Assembly: GCA_044370375.1 (NCBI GenBank)
Contig: JBILVQ010000079.1
Span: 1-12,547, forward strand
Origin: JBILVQ01 sp044370375
GTDB taxonomy: Bacteria; Bacteroidota; Bacteroidia; UBA4408
Length of the DNA stretch: 12,547 nt
Reading direction: 5' to 3'
A program made the translations under genes and the position numbers. The notes under the pieces are model-generated. The model was not told the DNA's origin. It did not search any database and saw nothing but the letters and a program-made list of their open reading frames with translations. This document shows positions 7,380 through 12,547 of this stretch, in pieces; position 1 is the first letter of the stretch; every line of letters begins with the position of its first letter.

Positions 7380-7886
7380 CTAAATCAGTTGTAACACCCA
7401 ATGAAAATACTGATCATCCATGCCATTGATTTCAAAGCCATTTTTGACAAGAACTTTAGAAGAAGGAAAATTATTTTTTTCTGAGGAAGCCAATATTGCG
7501 GTAACATTTTCCTGGGTTCGTGCCCAGTCGATGGCTGCCGCCACCATTTCTGTCATGAAGCCCTGGTTTTTAAATTCATGATAGGTTCCGTAGCCTAATT
7601 CTATTTCACCTCTTGCATTGGGCTCGCCTTTAAAGCACAATTCGCCCACCATGCGTTGATCGGCTTTTGAAATGCCGGTCCAGAAGGTAGAGAACAAATA
7701 ATTCTTATTCGGATCAGCCACACGAGGAATAATGACGTTTTTTAGTTTGTCTTTAACTAAATCCGGAATGTTTCTTTCTCCGGTTTTTAATTTTAATTCT
7801 AATTCCAGTGAATTGTCGCAACGATAGTACTTTTCTAATTGCGATAAAGTAAGTGGTTTGAGGAAAAGACGTTCTGTTTCAATCAT
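7380..7886 (-). CDS. GNAT family N-acetyltransferase (RimJ/RimL-like)
   Basis: A 168-residue acetyl-CoA-dependent N-acetyltransferase. From the chosen ATG (7886) the protein opens MIETERLFLKPLT, the standard first strand of the RimJ/RimL-type GNAT family. The middle has MVGELCFKG, then IELGYGTYHEFKNQGFMTEMV, where the NQGFMTE turn sits in place of the pyrophosphate-binding Q/RxxGxG/A loop, followed by AAIDWAR, the NFPSSKVLVKNGFE block and a final strand. Length is normal. The frame stays open 40 codons further up to another ATG at 8006, but that extension looks nothing like the family and has no conserved start, so I take 7886 as the true start. Targets of such proteins range from ribosomal proteins to antibiotics and other small amines; nothing here decides it. 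Confidence 0.85.
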   Translation of the reverse strand: MIETERLFLKPLTLSQLEKYYRCDNSLELELKLKTGERNIPDLVKDKLKNVIIPRVADPNKNYLFSTFWTGISKADQRMVGELCFKGEPNARGEIELGYGTYHEFKNQGFMTEMVAAAIDWARTQENVTAILASSEKNNFPSSKVLVKNGFEINGMDDQYFHWVLQLI

Positions 7887-8041
7887 GAATTGAAAGGCAT
7901 GCTGATGGTTAGTTTCGTTTTCTTCGCTAACCGCTATGTCAGAAAAACAGAATGAAACCGACATTATCCTGTTGTCACAATTAGTTTCACTTCCATAAAG
8001 GGCCATACATTATTCTCACCACGACTGAAAGTATTTGCAAG

Positions 8042-8072
8042 TTTATCGATAATTAATCAAACTTTATCGATA
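8042..8072. repeat. paired TTTATCGATA sites, 21 bp apart
   Basis: TTTATCGATA occurs at 8042-8051 and again at 8063-8072, an offset of exactly 21 bp (two helical turns). Each holds the perfect palindrome TATCGATA; the first extends to a 10-bp palindrome TTATCGATAA. Two palindromes on the same DNA face upstream of the GNAT gene look like a cooperative binding site for a dimeric regulator. The factor is unknown. Confidence 0.5.
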
Positions 8073-8200
8073 GTTTTAACCTTATTTTTTGCAATTTATT
8101 CACAATTTTCGGCTGATAAACCATGGGTTTAATGGCGTGCTTGTCATTGTTCTACTTTAAGAATTTGATTTAACGTATTGAAAATAAGTTATTTATGATA

Positions 8201-8230
8201 GCTCCTTTGATGGGAGCAGCAAAAAAAAAA
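8201..8230. repeat. GCTCC/GGAGC hairpin followed by ten A
   Basis: GCTCC (8201-8205) pairs with GGAGC (8213-8217), extendable by one T-G wobble to leave a five-base loop. Ten A follow from 8221. On neither strand does a U-run follow the stem in the direction of transcription, so by itself it is not an intrinsic terminator. On the minus strand it lies just beyond the terminator at 8221-8250 and could back it up or protect the RNA 3' end. Confidence 0.35.
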
Positions 8231-8250
8231 GGATAATTTGGTTTTCCTTT
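8221..8250 (-). terminator. intrinsic terminator of the SRPBCC gene
   Basis: Reading the minus strand, AAAGGA (8250-8245) pairs with TCCTTT (8233-8228) across an 11-nt loop and is followed directly by seven more T (8227-8221). It starts 28 nt after the stop codon at 8278. AU-rich stem, but the geometry is right. Confidence 0.5.
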
Positions 8251-8277
8251 AACCTTTAAAAATTTTTCGAACGCTTT

Positions 8278-8676
8278 TTAGGGGGCTAAATAGTTTTGCA
8301 GCGGTTCCCAGTAATAGGTTTGCCATCCATCGGTCAGGGCCTTGACATGTTTTTCAGGCACATCCGTTTGGGTAAATTGAAGGAGGGTTTTATTGCCTTG
8401 GGGAATAAAGGCGAAGGTGCAAACAGCGTAATGATCATCGGGCCATCCTTCTTCGTCAAAATGCCAGGCCTGCACGATTTTTTCGTTGGGGATTAATTCA
8501 ACAATGTGTCCGCGACAATAACCATCATACACAGAAAATTTTCCGTTCACCTTAGGGTCAATGATTGCTTCGGCTTCAGTGAAGGCTGCATGCTTGTCTG
8601 CCTGGAGCAAGGCTTCGTATAATTTGTCGGCAGTGCAATTGAAGTTGATGTTTTGCTGGATGCTTTTTGTTTTCAT
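8278..8676 (-). CDS. SRPBCC (AHSA1-like) domain protein
   Basis: A 132-residue single-domain SRPBCC protein of the AHSA1-like branch. It opens with a beta strand (SIQQNINFNCTADKLYEALL, about 5-24), then the GKFSVYDGYCRGHIVELIPNEKIVQAWHF stretch (46-74), which is the family's central beta hairpins with the typical IVELxPNEKIVxxW pattern, EEGWPDDHY, FAFIPQGNKTLLQFTQTDVPE, and ends with a helix carrying GWQTYYWEPLQNYL. Such proteins bind hydrophobic ligands or act as co-chaperone-like modules; function of this one is not known. No signal peptide. The ATG follows an A/T-rich leader. It is divergent from the T9SS cargo gene, with 210 bases between the starts, and has its own terminator. Confidence 0.86.
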   Translation of the reverse strand: MKTKSIQQNINFNCTADKLYEALLQADKHAAFTEAEAIIDPKVNGKFSVYDGYCRGHIVELIPNEKIVQAWHFDEEGWPDDHYAVCTFAFIPQGNKTLLQFTQTDVPEKHVKALTDGWQTYYWEPLQNYLAP

Positions 8677-8840
8677 TGGGCCATTTTATTTTCGTTAGTT
8701 TATTTTATTTTTTGGTAAACCTTACTCAAAATTTCAGTTTAATTTAAGGAAAAAATGCTTGGGATTGTTACTTAATCAAAACGAAAATATGATAAAATTT
8801 GGGTTTGCTAACTTTTATGGAAAGGTATAAAGATAAAGCC

Positions 8841-8872
8841 TTGTTTTTTTTGTAAATTAATTCTTACATTTA
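8841..8872 (+). promoter_or_regulatory. promoter of the T9SS cargo gene
   Basis: TTG at 8841-8843 and TACATTTA at 8865-8872 (7 of 8 to TAnnTTTG) are separated by 21 nt, within the usual spacing for the Bacteroidota primary sigma factor. Transcription near 8878 would give a short A-rich leader to the ATG at 8887, as is common for Bacteroidota genes without a Shine-Dalgarno. Confidence 0.5.
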
Positions 8873-8886
8873 AAAAAAAAATCTAT

Positions 8887-11274
8887 ATGAAACTCGGACT
8901 TATTACAACCTTATTAATCCTTTTAACCATCGGTCAATTGCAATCTCAAAATTGTGGCAACTGGACGGATATTAGTCTAAGCTCTACCAGCCTTACTCCC
9001 TTAACTTTTAGTTGCACCAACAATACCATTTTTGCATTAGACAATAATTTCGAGCTGTATAAATCTACCAACAATGGTGTCCTTTGGCAGCAATGCAGTA
9101 TCATGCTGACTCCCGGTTCATTTAGCAGTAAAATTTCAACAACCTTTGACCCCATTTCTCTTACTTGGTTTTTATGCTATGAAGGTCAATTTTTTTACAG
9201 TCAGAATTTAGGTGACACATGGATTGAATCACCTTTATTAGCCTCGGCTGATCAGTTGCAATATGTTTACAATGACTCCGTTTTCTTTAGTAACGGAGGT
9301 TCTTTCTTTAAGGCACGTGTATCGAATGTTATCAATGGAGGTCCTAATCCCAATGCCATAACGTCTTTCAGAAGCTTTACGCAAACCACTTCCAACTATT
9401 TTTACTGGACGATTTCTGGATTCACCCTAAGTCTGTTTCGATCTGCCTCAGGTATTTATAACGGAACAAACATCAGTTCTAATTTACCCGCCTCAAGCTT
9501 TTTATCGGGTGTTATGGCAAAAGGAGATACCTTGTTTATACACGATGTGCAAAATAAGAAATACTATTTCTCAACCAATCAAGGTAATTCTTGGAACCTA
9601 TTCTATGATTATTTTTCTGCCTATCCAAGCGCACAAAGCGCGATGATGGCGATAACGAATGACCGTATTTATGTTTTCATTATTACGGCCGGAAGCAGTT
9701 ATAGCTACATTTCATCAACTGCAGATAATGGCAGTACTTGGCAACAGGTAAGTTTTGCAAGCACAAACACATCATGGGGAATTGCCAATGACCATTTAAT
9801 AGTTTTTGGTTCATTGGTCAATCCTGCCTCTTTGTATGAAATTGTATCAACCACGCCAAATCCTATTTACTTAAGCGGCAATACCTGGAATGGTTCCATA
9901 AAACAAGTTAGCCAATCCCAAAACAAGATTTTGATGTTTACCGATAATCCAACAGGTACATTCTACTTATCCACTGATAATGGTACTTCCTTTTCTGAGT
10001 TAACCGGTACTTATCCCGATCCATCAAGTGCCATTCTTACTTCACAAGCCATTTTTATTAATTACGATAATTTCAGTCCGTTAAAGTCTTTTGATAATGG
10101 AAATAGCTGGATTGCTTGTCCTTATGGAATTAAATATATTTCTACAGGGGATACCGTTTATGGATACAAACCAGGAGCAAATCAAAAGGTGTATTATTCC
10201 TTTAATGGCGGATTAAGTTTTGATTCTGCTACGGTTAATTTGGCCAATAATTTTCCCTTGGGTGCCTGCGTCAATGGTGGATTTGTAACCTATGAAGGAC
10301 TTTCCGGTTCATCGTTTTCTTTCTACAATGCACAAACACAAACCAGCACATCTTTCACGTCTGCATTGTTTGATGGGATTTATTTATACGCTGCAGATTT
10401 TAATGGGAAAAGAATAATTATTACGGATGATTCCACGAATGTTTACATCGGCTACAGCAACAATAATTTCCAAACCATTTTACCAGCCACGGTAAATGCC
10501 CCTCCTCCAATACACCCATTGGGGGTATATGTTGAGAATAATAATTTGGTAATTGCTTTACATGAAGGATACCTTGTTTCAAGCGATGGGATTACATACA
10601 ATTTGGTTAGCAATCTTGACAACTGTATCAATGGCGTTTTTGGTTACGTGAACGGTCAGAAATTAGCTTATCGTTATGAAATGAATCCTATTTTGGTAAA
10701 TAATATAGACCGAACCTATCTTTTTAAACAAAACGTAGCTCAAAATTGTAATGCTGCGTTTTTATTGGTTCCCGATACTTTGCCCCATAATTACTTTGCA
10801 TTAAACCAGAGCATTGGTAGCGGAACATTGAATTATATTTGGAATTGGGGTGATGGTTCTTCGCCATCCGTTGGAGTAAATCCGAGCCATACCTACGCTA
10901 CAGCCGGATTCTATAACATTTGCTTAACCATTACTGACGGCAATGGTTGCTCGGATTCTTATTGCCTTGGCTCTAACCTAGCCGTGTATCTTCCACAAAG
11001 CATCATTACGTTGAATGTGGTGAGTCAACTACCTCCTTATTTGGGTTTAGAAACGAATCATTCCACAAAAATGCTTATTTACCCAAATCCCTCCAAAGGA
11101 ATTTTTTATTTTAACGACAACAGTCAAATTAAAACTGTAAAAGTCTATAATGCAATGGGGCAGGAGGTGCTATCCCAAAGCAATCAACAACAAATTGATC
11201 TTAGCGACTTACCTTCAGGCCTTTATTTTGCAAGGGTTAATGGAAACGCTACTCTAAAGTTGTTGAAGGAATAA
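8887..11274 (+). CDS. secreted protein with Asp-box repeats, PKD domain and T9SS type A sorting domain
   Basis: A 795-residue exported protein. Residues 1-20 are a Sec signal peptide (cleavage near LQS|QNC). From ~55 to 575 there are at least seven Asp-box/BNR-type turns of the form S-x-(D/N)-x-G-x-(S/T)-(W/F): 60-67, 105-112, 229-236, 278-285, 362-369, 401-408 and 438-445, with a weaker one at 565-571. This indicates a beta-propeller like those of sialidases and photosynthesis-stability-factor-like proteins. Residues ~620-695 form a PKD domain with WNWGDG (652-657) and HTYATAGFYNICLTI. Residues ~728-795 are the sorting domain: YPNPSKGIF (732-740), VKVYNAMGQEV, DLSDLPSGLYFARV and KLLKE at the end. 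The T9SS should carry it across the outer membrane. No catalytic residues are visible, so adhesion or glycan binding is likelier than an enzyme. Tyr/Ser/Asn-rich. Confidence 0.9.
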   Translation: MKLGLITTLLILLTIGQLQSQNCGNWTDISLSSTSLTPLTFSCTNNTIFALDNNFELYKSTNNGVLWQQCSIMLTPGSFSSKISTTFDPISLTWFLCYEGQFFYSQNLGDTWIESPLLASADQLQYVYNDSVFFSNGGSFFKARVSNVINGGPNPNAITSFRSFTQTTSNYFYWTISGFTLSLFRSASGIYNGTNISSNLPASSFLSGVMAKGDTLFIHDVQNKKYYFSTNQGNSWNLFYDYFSAYPSAQSAMMAITNDRIYVFIITAGSSYSYISSTADNGSTWQQVSFASTNTSWGIANDHLIVFGSLVNPASLYEIVSTTPNPIYLSGNTWNGSIKQVSQSQNKILMFTDNPTGTFYLSTDNGTSFSELTGTYPDPSSAILTSQAIFINYDNFSPLKSFDNGNSWIACPYGIKYISTGDTVYGYKPGANQKVYYSFNGGLSFDSATVNLANNFPLGACVNGGFVTYEGLSGSSFSFYNAQTQTSTSFTSALFDGIYLYAADFNGKRIIITDDSTNVYIGYSNNNFQTILPATVNAPPPIHPLGVYVENNNLVIALHEGYLVSSDGITYNLVSNLDNCINGVFGYVNGQKLAYRYEMNPILVNNIDRTYLFKQNVAQNCNAAFLLVPDTLPHNYFALNQSIGSGTLNYIWNWGDGSSPSVGVNPSHTYATAGFYNICLTITDGNGCSDSYCLGSNLAVYLPQSIITLNVVSQLPPYLGLETNHSTKMLIYPNPSKGIFYFNDNSQIKTVKVYNAMGQEVLSQSNQQQIDLSDLPSGLYFARVNGNATLKLLKE

Positions 11275-11304
11275 GCTTTTTTGCTTCTTCCGGCTTGAAA
11301 AGCT
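11274..11304 (+). terminator. weak hairpin after the T9SS cargo gene
   Basis: AGCTTTT (11274-11280) pairs with AAAAGCT (11298-11304) across a 17-nt loop, starting at the last base of the stop codon. No U-run follows, so it may be an RNA 3'-end stabiliser or a Rho-assisted stop, not a classical terminator. Confidence 0.3.
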
Positions 11305-11498
11305 AATACACAAAATTGTATTCGTTGAGAATAATGAATTGTTTTCAATGCTAAGTTGTCCTCGAAATTTTCCGAATATTTTCTGGAGCATAATTCCGAA
11401 ATAGGAAGGATGTGATGGTTTTTAAGAACAAGTCTTTTACCAATAACATCCACCTTTTCTCTTTATCCAAAATTCTTTATACCCTCTAAATTAGCACC

Positions 11499-11538
11499 AA
11501 ACCAGCGGCTATCGCTTGCATGCTTTTAGCCGTAGTTT
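11499..11538. repeat. nested inverted repeat at the 3' end of dinD
   Basis: Outer arms AAAC (11499-11502) and GTTT (11535-11538) flank inner arms CGGCTA (11506-11511) and TAGCCG (11527-11532), with 3-nt and 2-nt spacers between outer and inner arms. The 15-nt apex contains GCATGC. A second overlapping dyad, AGCG-GCTAT-CGCT (11504-11516), shares the left inner arm. The structure touches the dinD stop codon. It is GC-rich against its surroundings. No U-run follows on the dinD strand. Confidence 0.55.
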
Positions 11539-12386
11539 CATTTTTTCGACTTACTTTCTTTTATGTTCTTCAATATTTTCTTTTCATCATTATTCAATTG
11601 TCTTTGAACTTTTTTGATGTCTTCATAAGCTGGTAATTTTTCAGGCAACACGTCTCTTTCTTTCAATATTTTTCTTACTGCGAGATTATTATCAATATGT
11701 TCTTTCGAAATTTGTTTCTCTCCTTTTAAATCCTTTTCTATTACGTTATGACTTGTAAGTTCTGTCGCAAAATCTTTAGCTTTAATTGTCAAAGTTGGAA
11801 GAAAATCTGCTAGCGGTCTCGACTCAGGAATTCTTAGTTTCTTTTTCATATCATTGGTCGAAAAACCACCAAATAGTGCTTGGTCGCCTTTTGAACGAAT
11901 AATTGAAAAACCTTTTTCATCAACACCTCGCTCGTAAATAATTCCCGATAATTTATTTTCTGATTTGGAAAGTTTCTCTCTTGCTGTCACTCTCGCAACG
12001 TCTAATAAACGTTGTTCTATTATTTCTTGTTTTCGTGTTTGAACTGCAAAATATGTCTGTGCGAAGGCTACTTCGCTCTTTGTTGAATCTCCATTTTGTG
12101 CAACTAAATAACAAGCATACCTTGTCAATGCAAAGTCTGATATTTCTCTTTGTGCTCCTTTAGCCAAATTTATCATTTTCCCGATCTCGGCAAAATGATT
12201 AAAAGTTTTTTCACCAACATTCTCGCATGAGATTTTAGCTTTTTCAATAACCTTTAAAAAATTGTCCCATTTCGTATAACCTAAAATTTCCTGAAGGTCT
12301 CTTGCACTCCAACATTCAAGGTCTTTATAAATATAACAAGCATTTTCAAAACGTTCAAAAAGTTGTGCAATTAATTCCTTTTTCAT
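11538..12386 (-). CDS. dinD: DNA damage-inducible protein D
   Basis: A 282-residue homologue of DinD (E. coli DinD is about 275 residues). The N-terminal half is a Bro/KilA-N-like domain with the family hallmarks CWSARDLQEILGYTKWDNF (25-43), HFAEIGKMI (64-72), ALTRYACYLVAQNGD (86-100) and AQTYFAVQTRKQE (109-121). The second half has the conserved YERGVDEKGF (151-160) and RSKGDQALFGG (164-174), then a charged, helical tail rich in Lys and Glu. E. coli DinD is LexA-controlled and, from published work, inhibits RecA-driven strand exchange; a similar role in limiting recombination after DNA damage is inferred here. No mobile-element gene is adjacent, though dinD homologues are patchily distributed and often look horizontally acquired. 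The start matches the family N-terminus. The gene ends against a nested inverted repeat. Confidence 0.93.
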   Translation of the reverse strand: MKKELIAQLFERFENACYIYKDLECWSARDLQEILGYTKWDNFLKVIEKAKISCENVGEKTFNHFAEIGKMINLAKGAQREISDFALTRYACYLVAQNGDSTKSEVAFAQTYFAVQTRKQEIIEQRLLDVARVTAREKLSKSENKLSGIIYERGVDEKGFSIIRSKGDQALFGGFSTNDMKKKLRIPESRPLADFLPTLTIKAKDFATELTSHNVIEKDLKGEKQISKEHIDNNLAVRKILKERDVLPEKLPAYEDIKKVQRQLNNDEKKILKNIKESKSKK

Positions 12387-12390
12387 AACA

Positions 12391-12408
12391 CAAAGTTATA
12401 GAATTCTA
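12391..12408 (-). promoter_or_regulatory. proximal -7 element and palindrome at dinD
   Basis: On the minus strand TAACTTTG (12398-12391) is a perfect TAnnTTTG only four bases before the dinD ATG. Directly upstream is the perfect 10-bp palindrome TAGAATTCTA (12408-12399), in the promoter spacer where an operator would block RNA polymerase. No TTTG is visible at -33. If used, the message would start at or next to the ATG and be leaderless. Confidence 0.35.
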
Positions 12409-12413
12409 AAAAT

Positions 12414-12434
12414 AAAAAAAGTGTTGAAATCACT
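12414..12434 (-). terminator. small hairpin with U-run in the dinD leader
   Basis: On the minus strand AGTG (12434-12431) pairs with CACT (12423-12420) across a 7-nt loop, followed by six T (12419-12414) and more T-rich sequence. A four-base-pair stem is weak. It would lie within the leader of a transcript from the distal promoter, so it could be an attenuator, but this is tentative. Confidence 0.22.
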
Positions 12435-12488
12435 CCTAACGTCAGACTGTGAAAAAACCACCCACATTCATTTGTTAATCCTTTCTAA

Positions 12489-12519
12489 CAAAAATAATAC
12501 AAAACAAGTATCCTTCAAA
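12489..12519 (-). promoter_or_regulatory. distal promoter of dinD
   Basis: On the minus strand TTTG (12519-12516) and TATTTTTG (12496-12489) match both Bacteroidota promoter boxes fully, with the preferred 19-nt spacer. Transcription near 12483 would give a leader of about 100 nt before the dinD ATG at 12386. This is the best promoter match in the window. Confidence 0.55.
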
Positions 12520-12529
12520 TTAAATTTGA
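12515..12529. promoter_or_regulatory. 15-bp dyad overlapping the dinD -33 box
   Basis: TCAAATT (12515-12521), one central A, and AATTTGA (12523-12529) form a perfect dyad with 7-bp half-sites. It covers the whole TTTG -33 box of the distal dinD promoter, the classic position for a repressor operator. Sequence is AT-rich, so chance is not excluded. Confidence 0.4.
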
Positions 12530-12547
12530 GAAAAATTATTTCCATGG

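Larger units (their letters stand above)
7887..8277. other. 391-base intergenic region between the GNAT and SRPBCC genes
   Basis: No supported gene lies here. It holds the non-homologous upstream extension of the GNAT frame (7887-8006), a pair of TATCGATA palindromes (8042-8072), a hairpin with a following A10 run (8201-8230), and the terminator of the SRPBCC gene on the minus strand (8221-8250). A 16-codon plus-strand ORF at 8123-8173 is too short to support. A convincing -33/-7 pair for the GNAT gene is not visible; the nearest is TACTTTCA on the minus strand at 8034-8027 with TTTG 24 nt upstream. Confidence 0.6.

Noticed and set aside
8123..8173. Sixteen-codon hydrophobic plus-strand ORF
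   Set aside because: No promoter, no ribosome-binding context and no sign of conservation visible. A chance ORF of this size is expected.
8201..8230. GCTCC/GGAGC hairpin with A10 as an intrinsic terminator
   Set aside because: The run of A lies after the stem on the plus strand, where U is needed, and on the minus strand the U-run comes before the stem. The true minus-strand terminator uses AAAGGA/TCCTTT with the same T-run.
3548..8676. The two AHSA1-like SRPBCC genes as a recent duplication
   Set aside because: They share fold-level features only; lengths and motif sequences differ too much for a recent local duplication.
11370..11400. Direct repeat TTCCGAA, two copies at a 24-bp offset
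   Set aside because: Seven-base repeats in AT-rich intergenic DNA are easily produced by chance, and the sites are downstream of both neighbouring genes.
11223..11453. Minus-strand ORF of 76 codons between the T9SS cargo gene and dinD
   Set aside because: It overlaps the 3' end of the cargo gene by about 50 bases, has no promoter or recognisable domain, and the composition is unlike a coding sequence. The 263-base gap otherwise holds only the two inverted repeats.
11499..11538. Integron attC site
   Set aside because: The two-arm geometry is suggestive, but the outer arms do not fit RYYYAAC/GTTRRRY on either strand and no integrase or cassette array is present.

Overview
The window looks like chromosomal DNA from a Bacteroidota bacterium, probably an environmental Flavobacteriia-, Chitinophagia- or Sphingobacteriia-type lineage. 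The evidence is a secreted protein with a type IX secretion system (T9SS) C-terminal sorting domain, a periplasmic cyclomaltodextrinase-type GH13 enzyme, the absence of clear Shine-Dalgarno sequences, and several promoters that fit the Bacteroidota sigma-factor pattern (TTTG near -33, TAnnTTTG near -7). The DNA is AT-rich. I see no rRNA, tRNA, CRISPR array, transposase or phage structural gene.

Positions 1-2100 (plus strand) hold the 3' end of an alpha/beta hydrolase, a weak terminator, and a tight two-gene unit made of an unrecognised 99-residue helical protein and an acetyl-CoA hydrolase/CoA-transferase family enzyme. Positions 2100-4000 hold a MATE efflux transporter facing an AHSA1-type SRPBCC protein on the minus strand. 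Positions 4150-6000 hold an exported GH13 enzyme with all catalytic residues intact.

Positions 6030-8680 lie on the minus strand. In transcription order they encode an AHSA1-type SRPBCC protein, a RimJ/RimL-like GNAT acetyltransferase, a cysteine-rich probable lipoprotein resembling DUF6970, and an ATP-cone/Mrr-like PD-(D/E)xK nuclease fusion. The lipoprotein and nuclease genes may share a promoter. The 391-base stretch ahead of the GNAT start carries a good terminator and a pair of TATCGATA palindromes exactly 21 bp apart.

Positions 8840-11274 (plus) hold a 795-residue T9SS cargo protein with Asp-box repeats, a PKD domain and a type A sorting domain, behind a recognisable promoter. Facing it is dinD (11538-12386, minus), a DNA-damage-inducible protein D homologue. 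Its upstream region is dense in signals: a near-perfect distal promoter whose -33 box lies in a 15-bp dyad, a leader hairpin with a U-run, and a second -7 box almost touching the ATG next to a perfect 10-bp palindrome. A nested inverted repeat begins at the dinD stop codon.

Most genes are ordinary housekeeping or accessory functions and form no single pathway. The least explained items are the ATP-cone nuclease with its lipoprotein neighbour, the dinD control region, the nested repeat after dinD, and the small ORF in front of the CoA-transferase. I found no convincing new multi-gene system.
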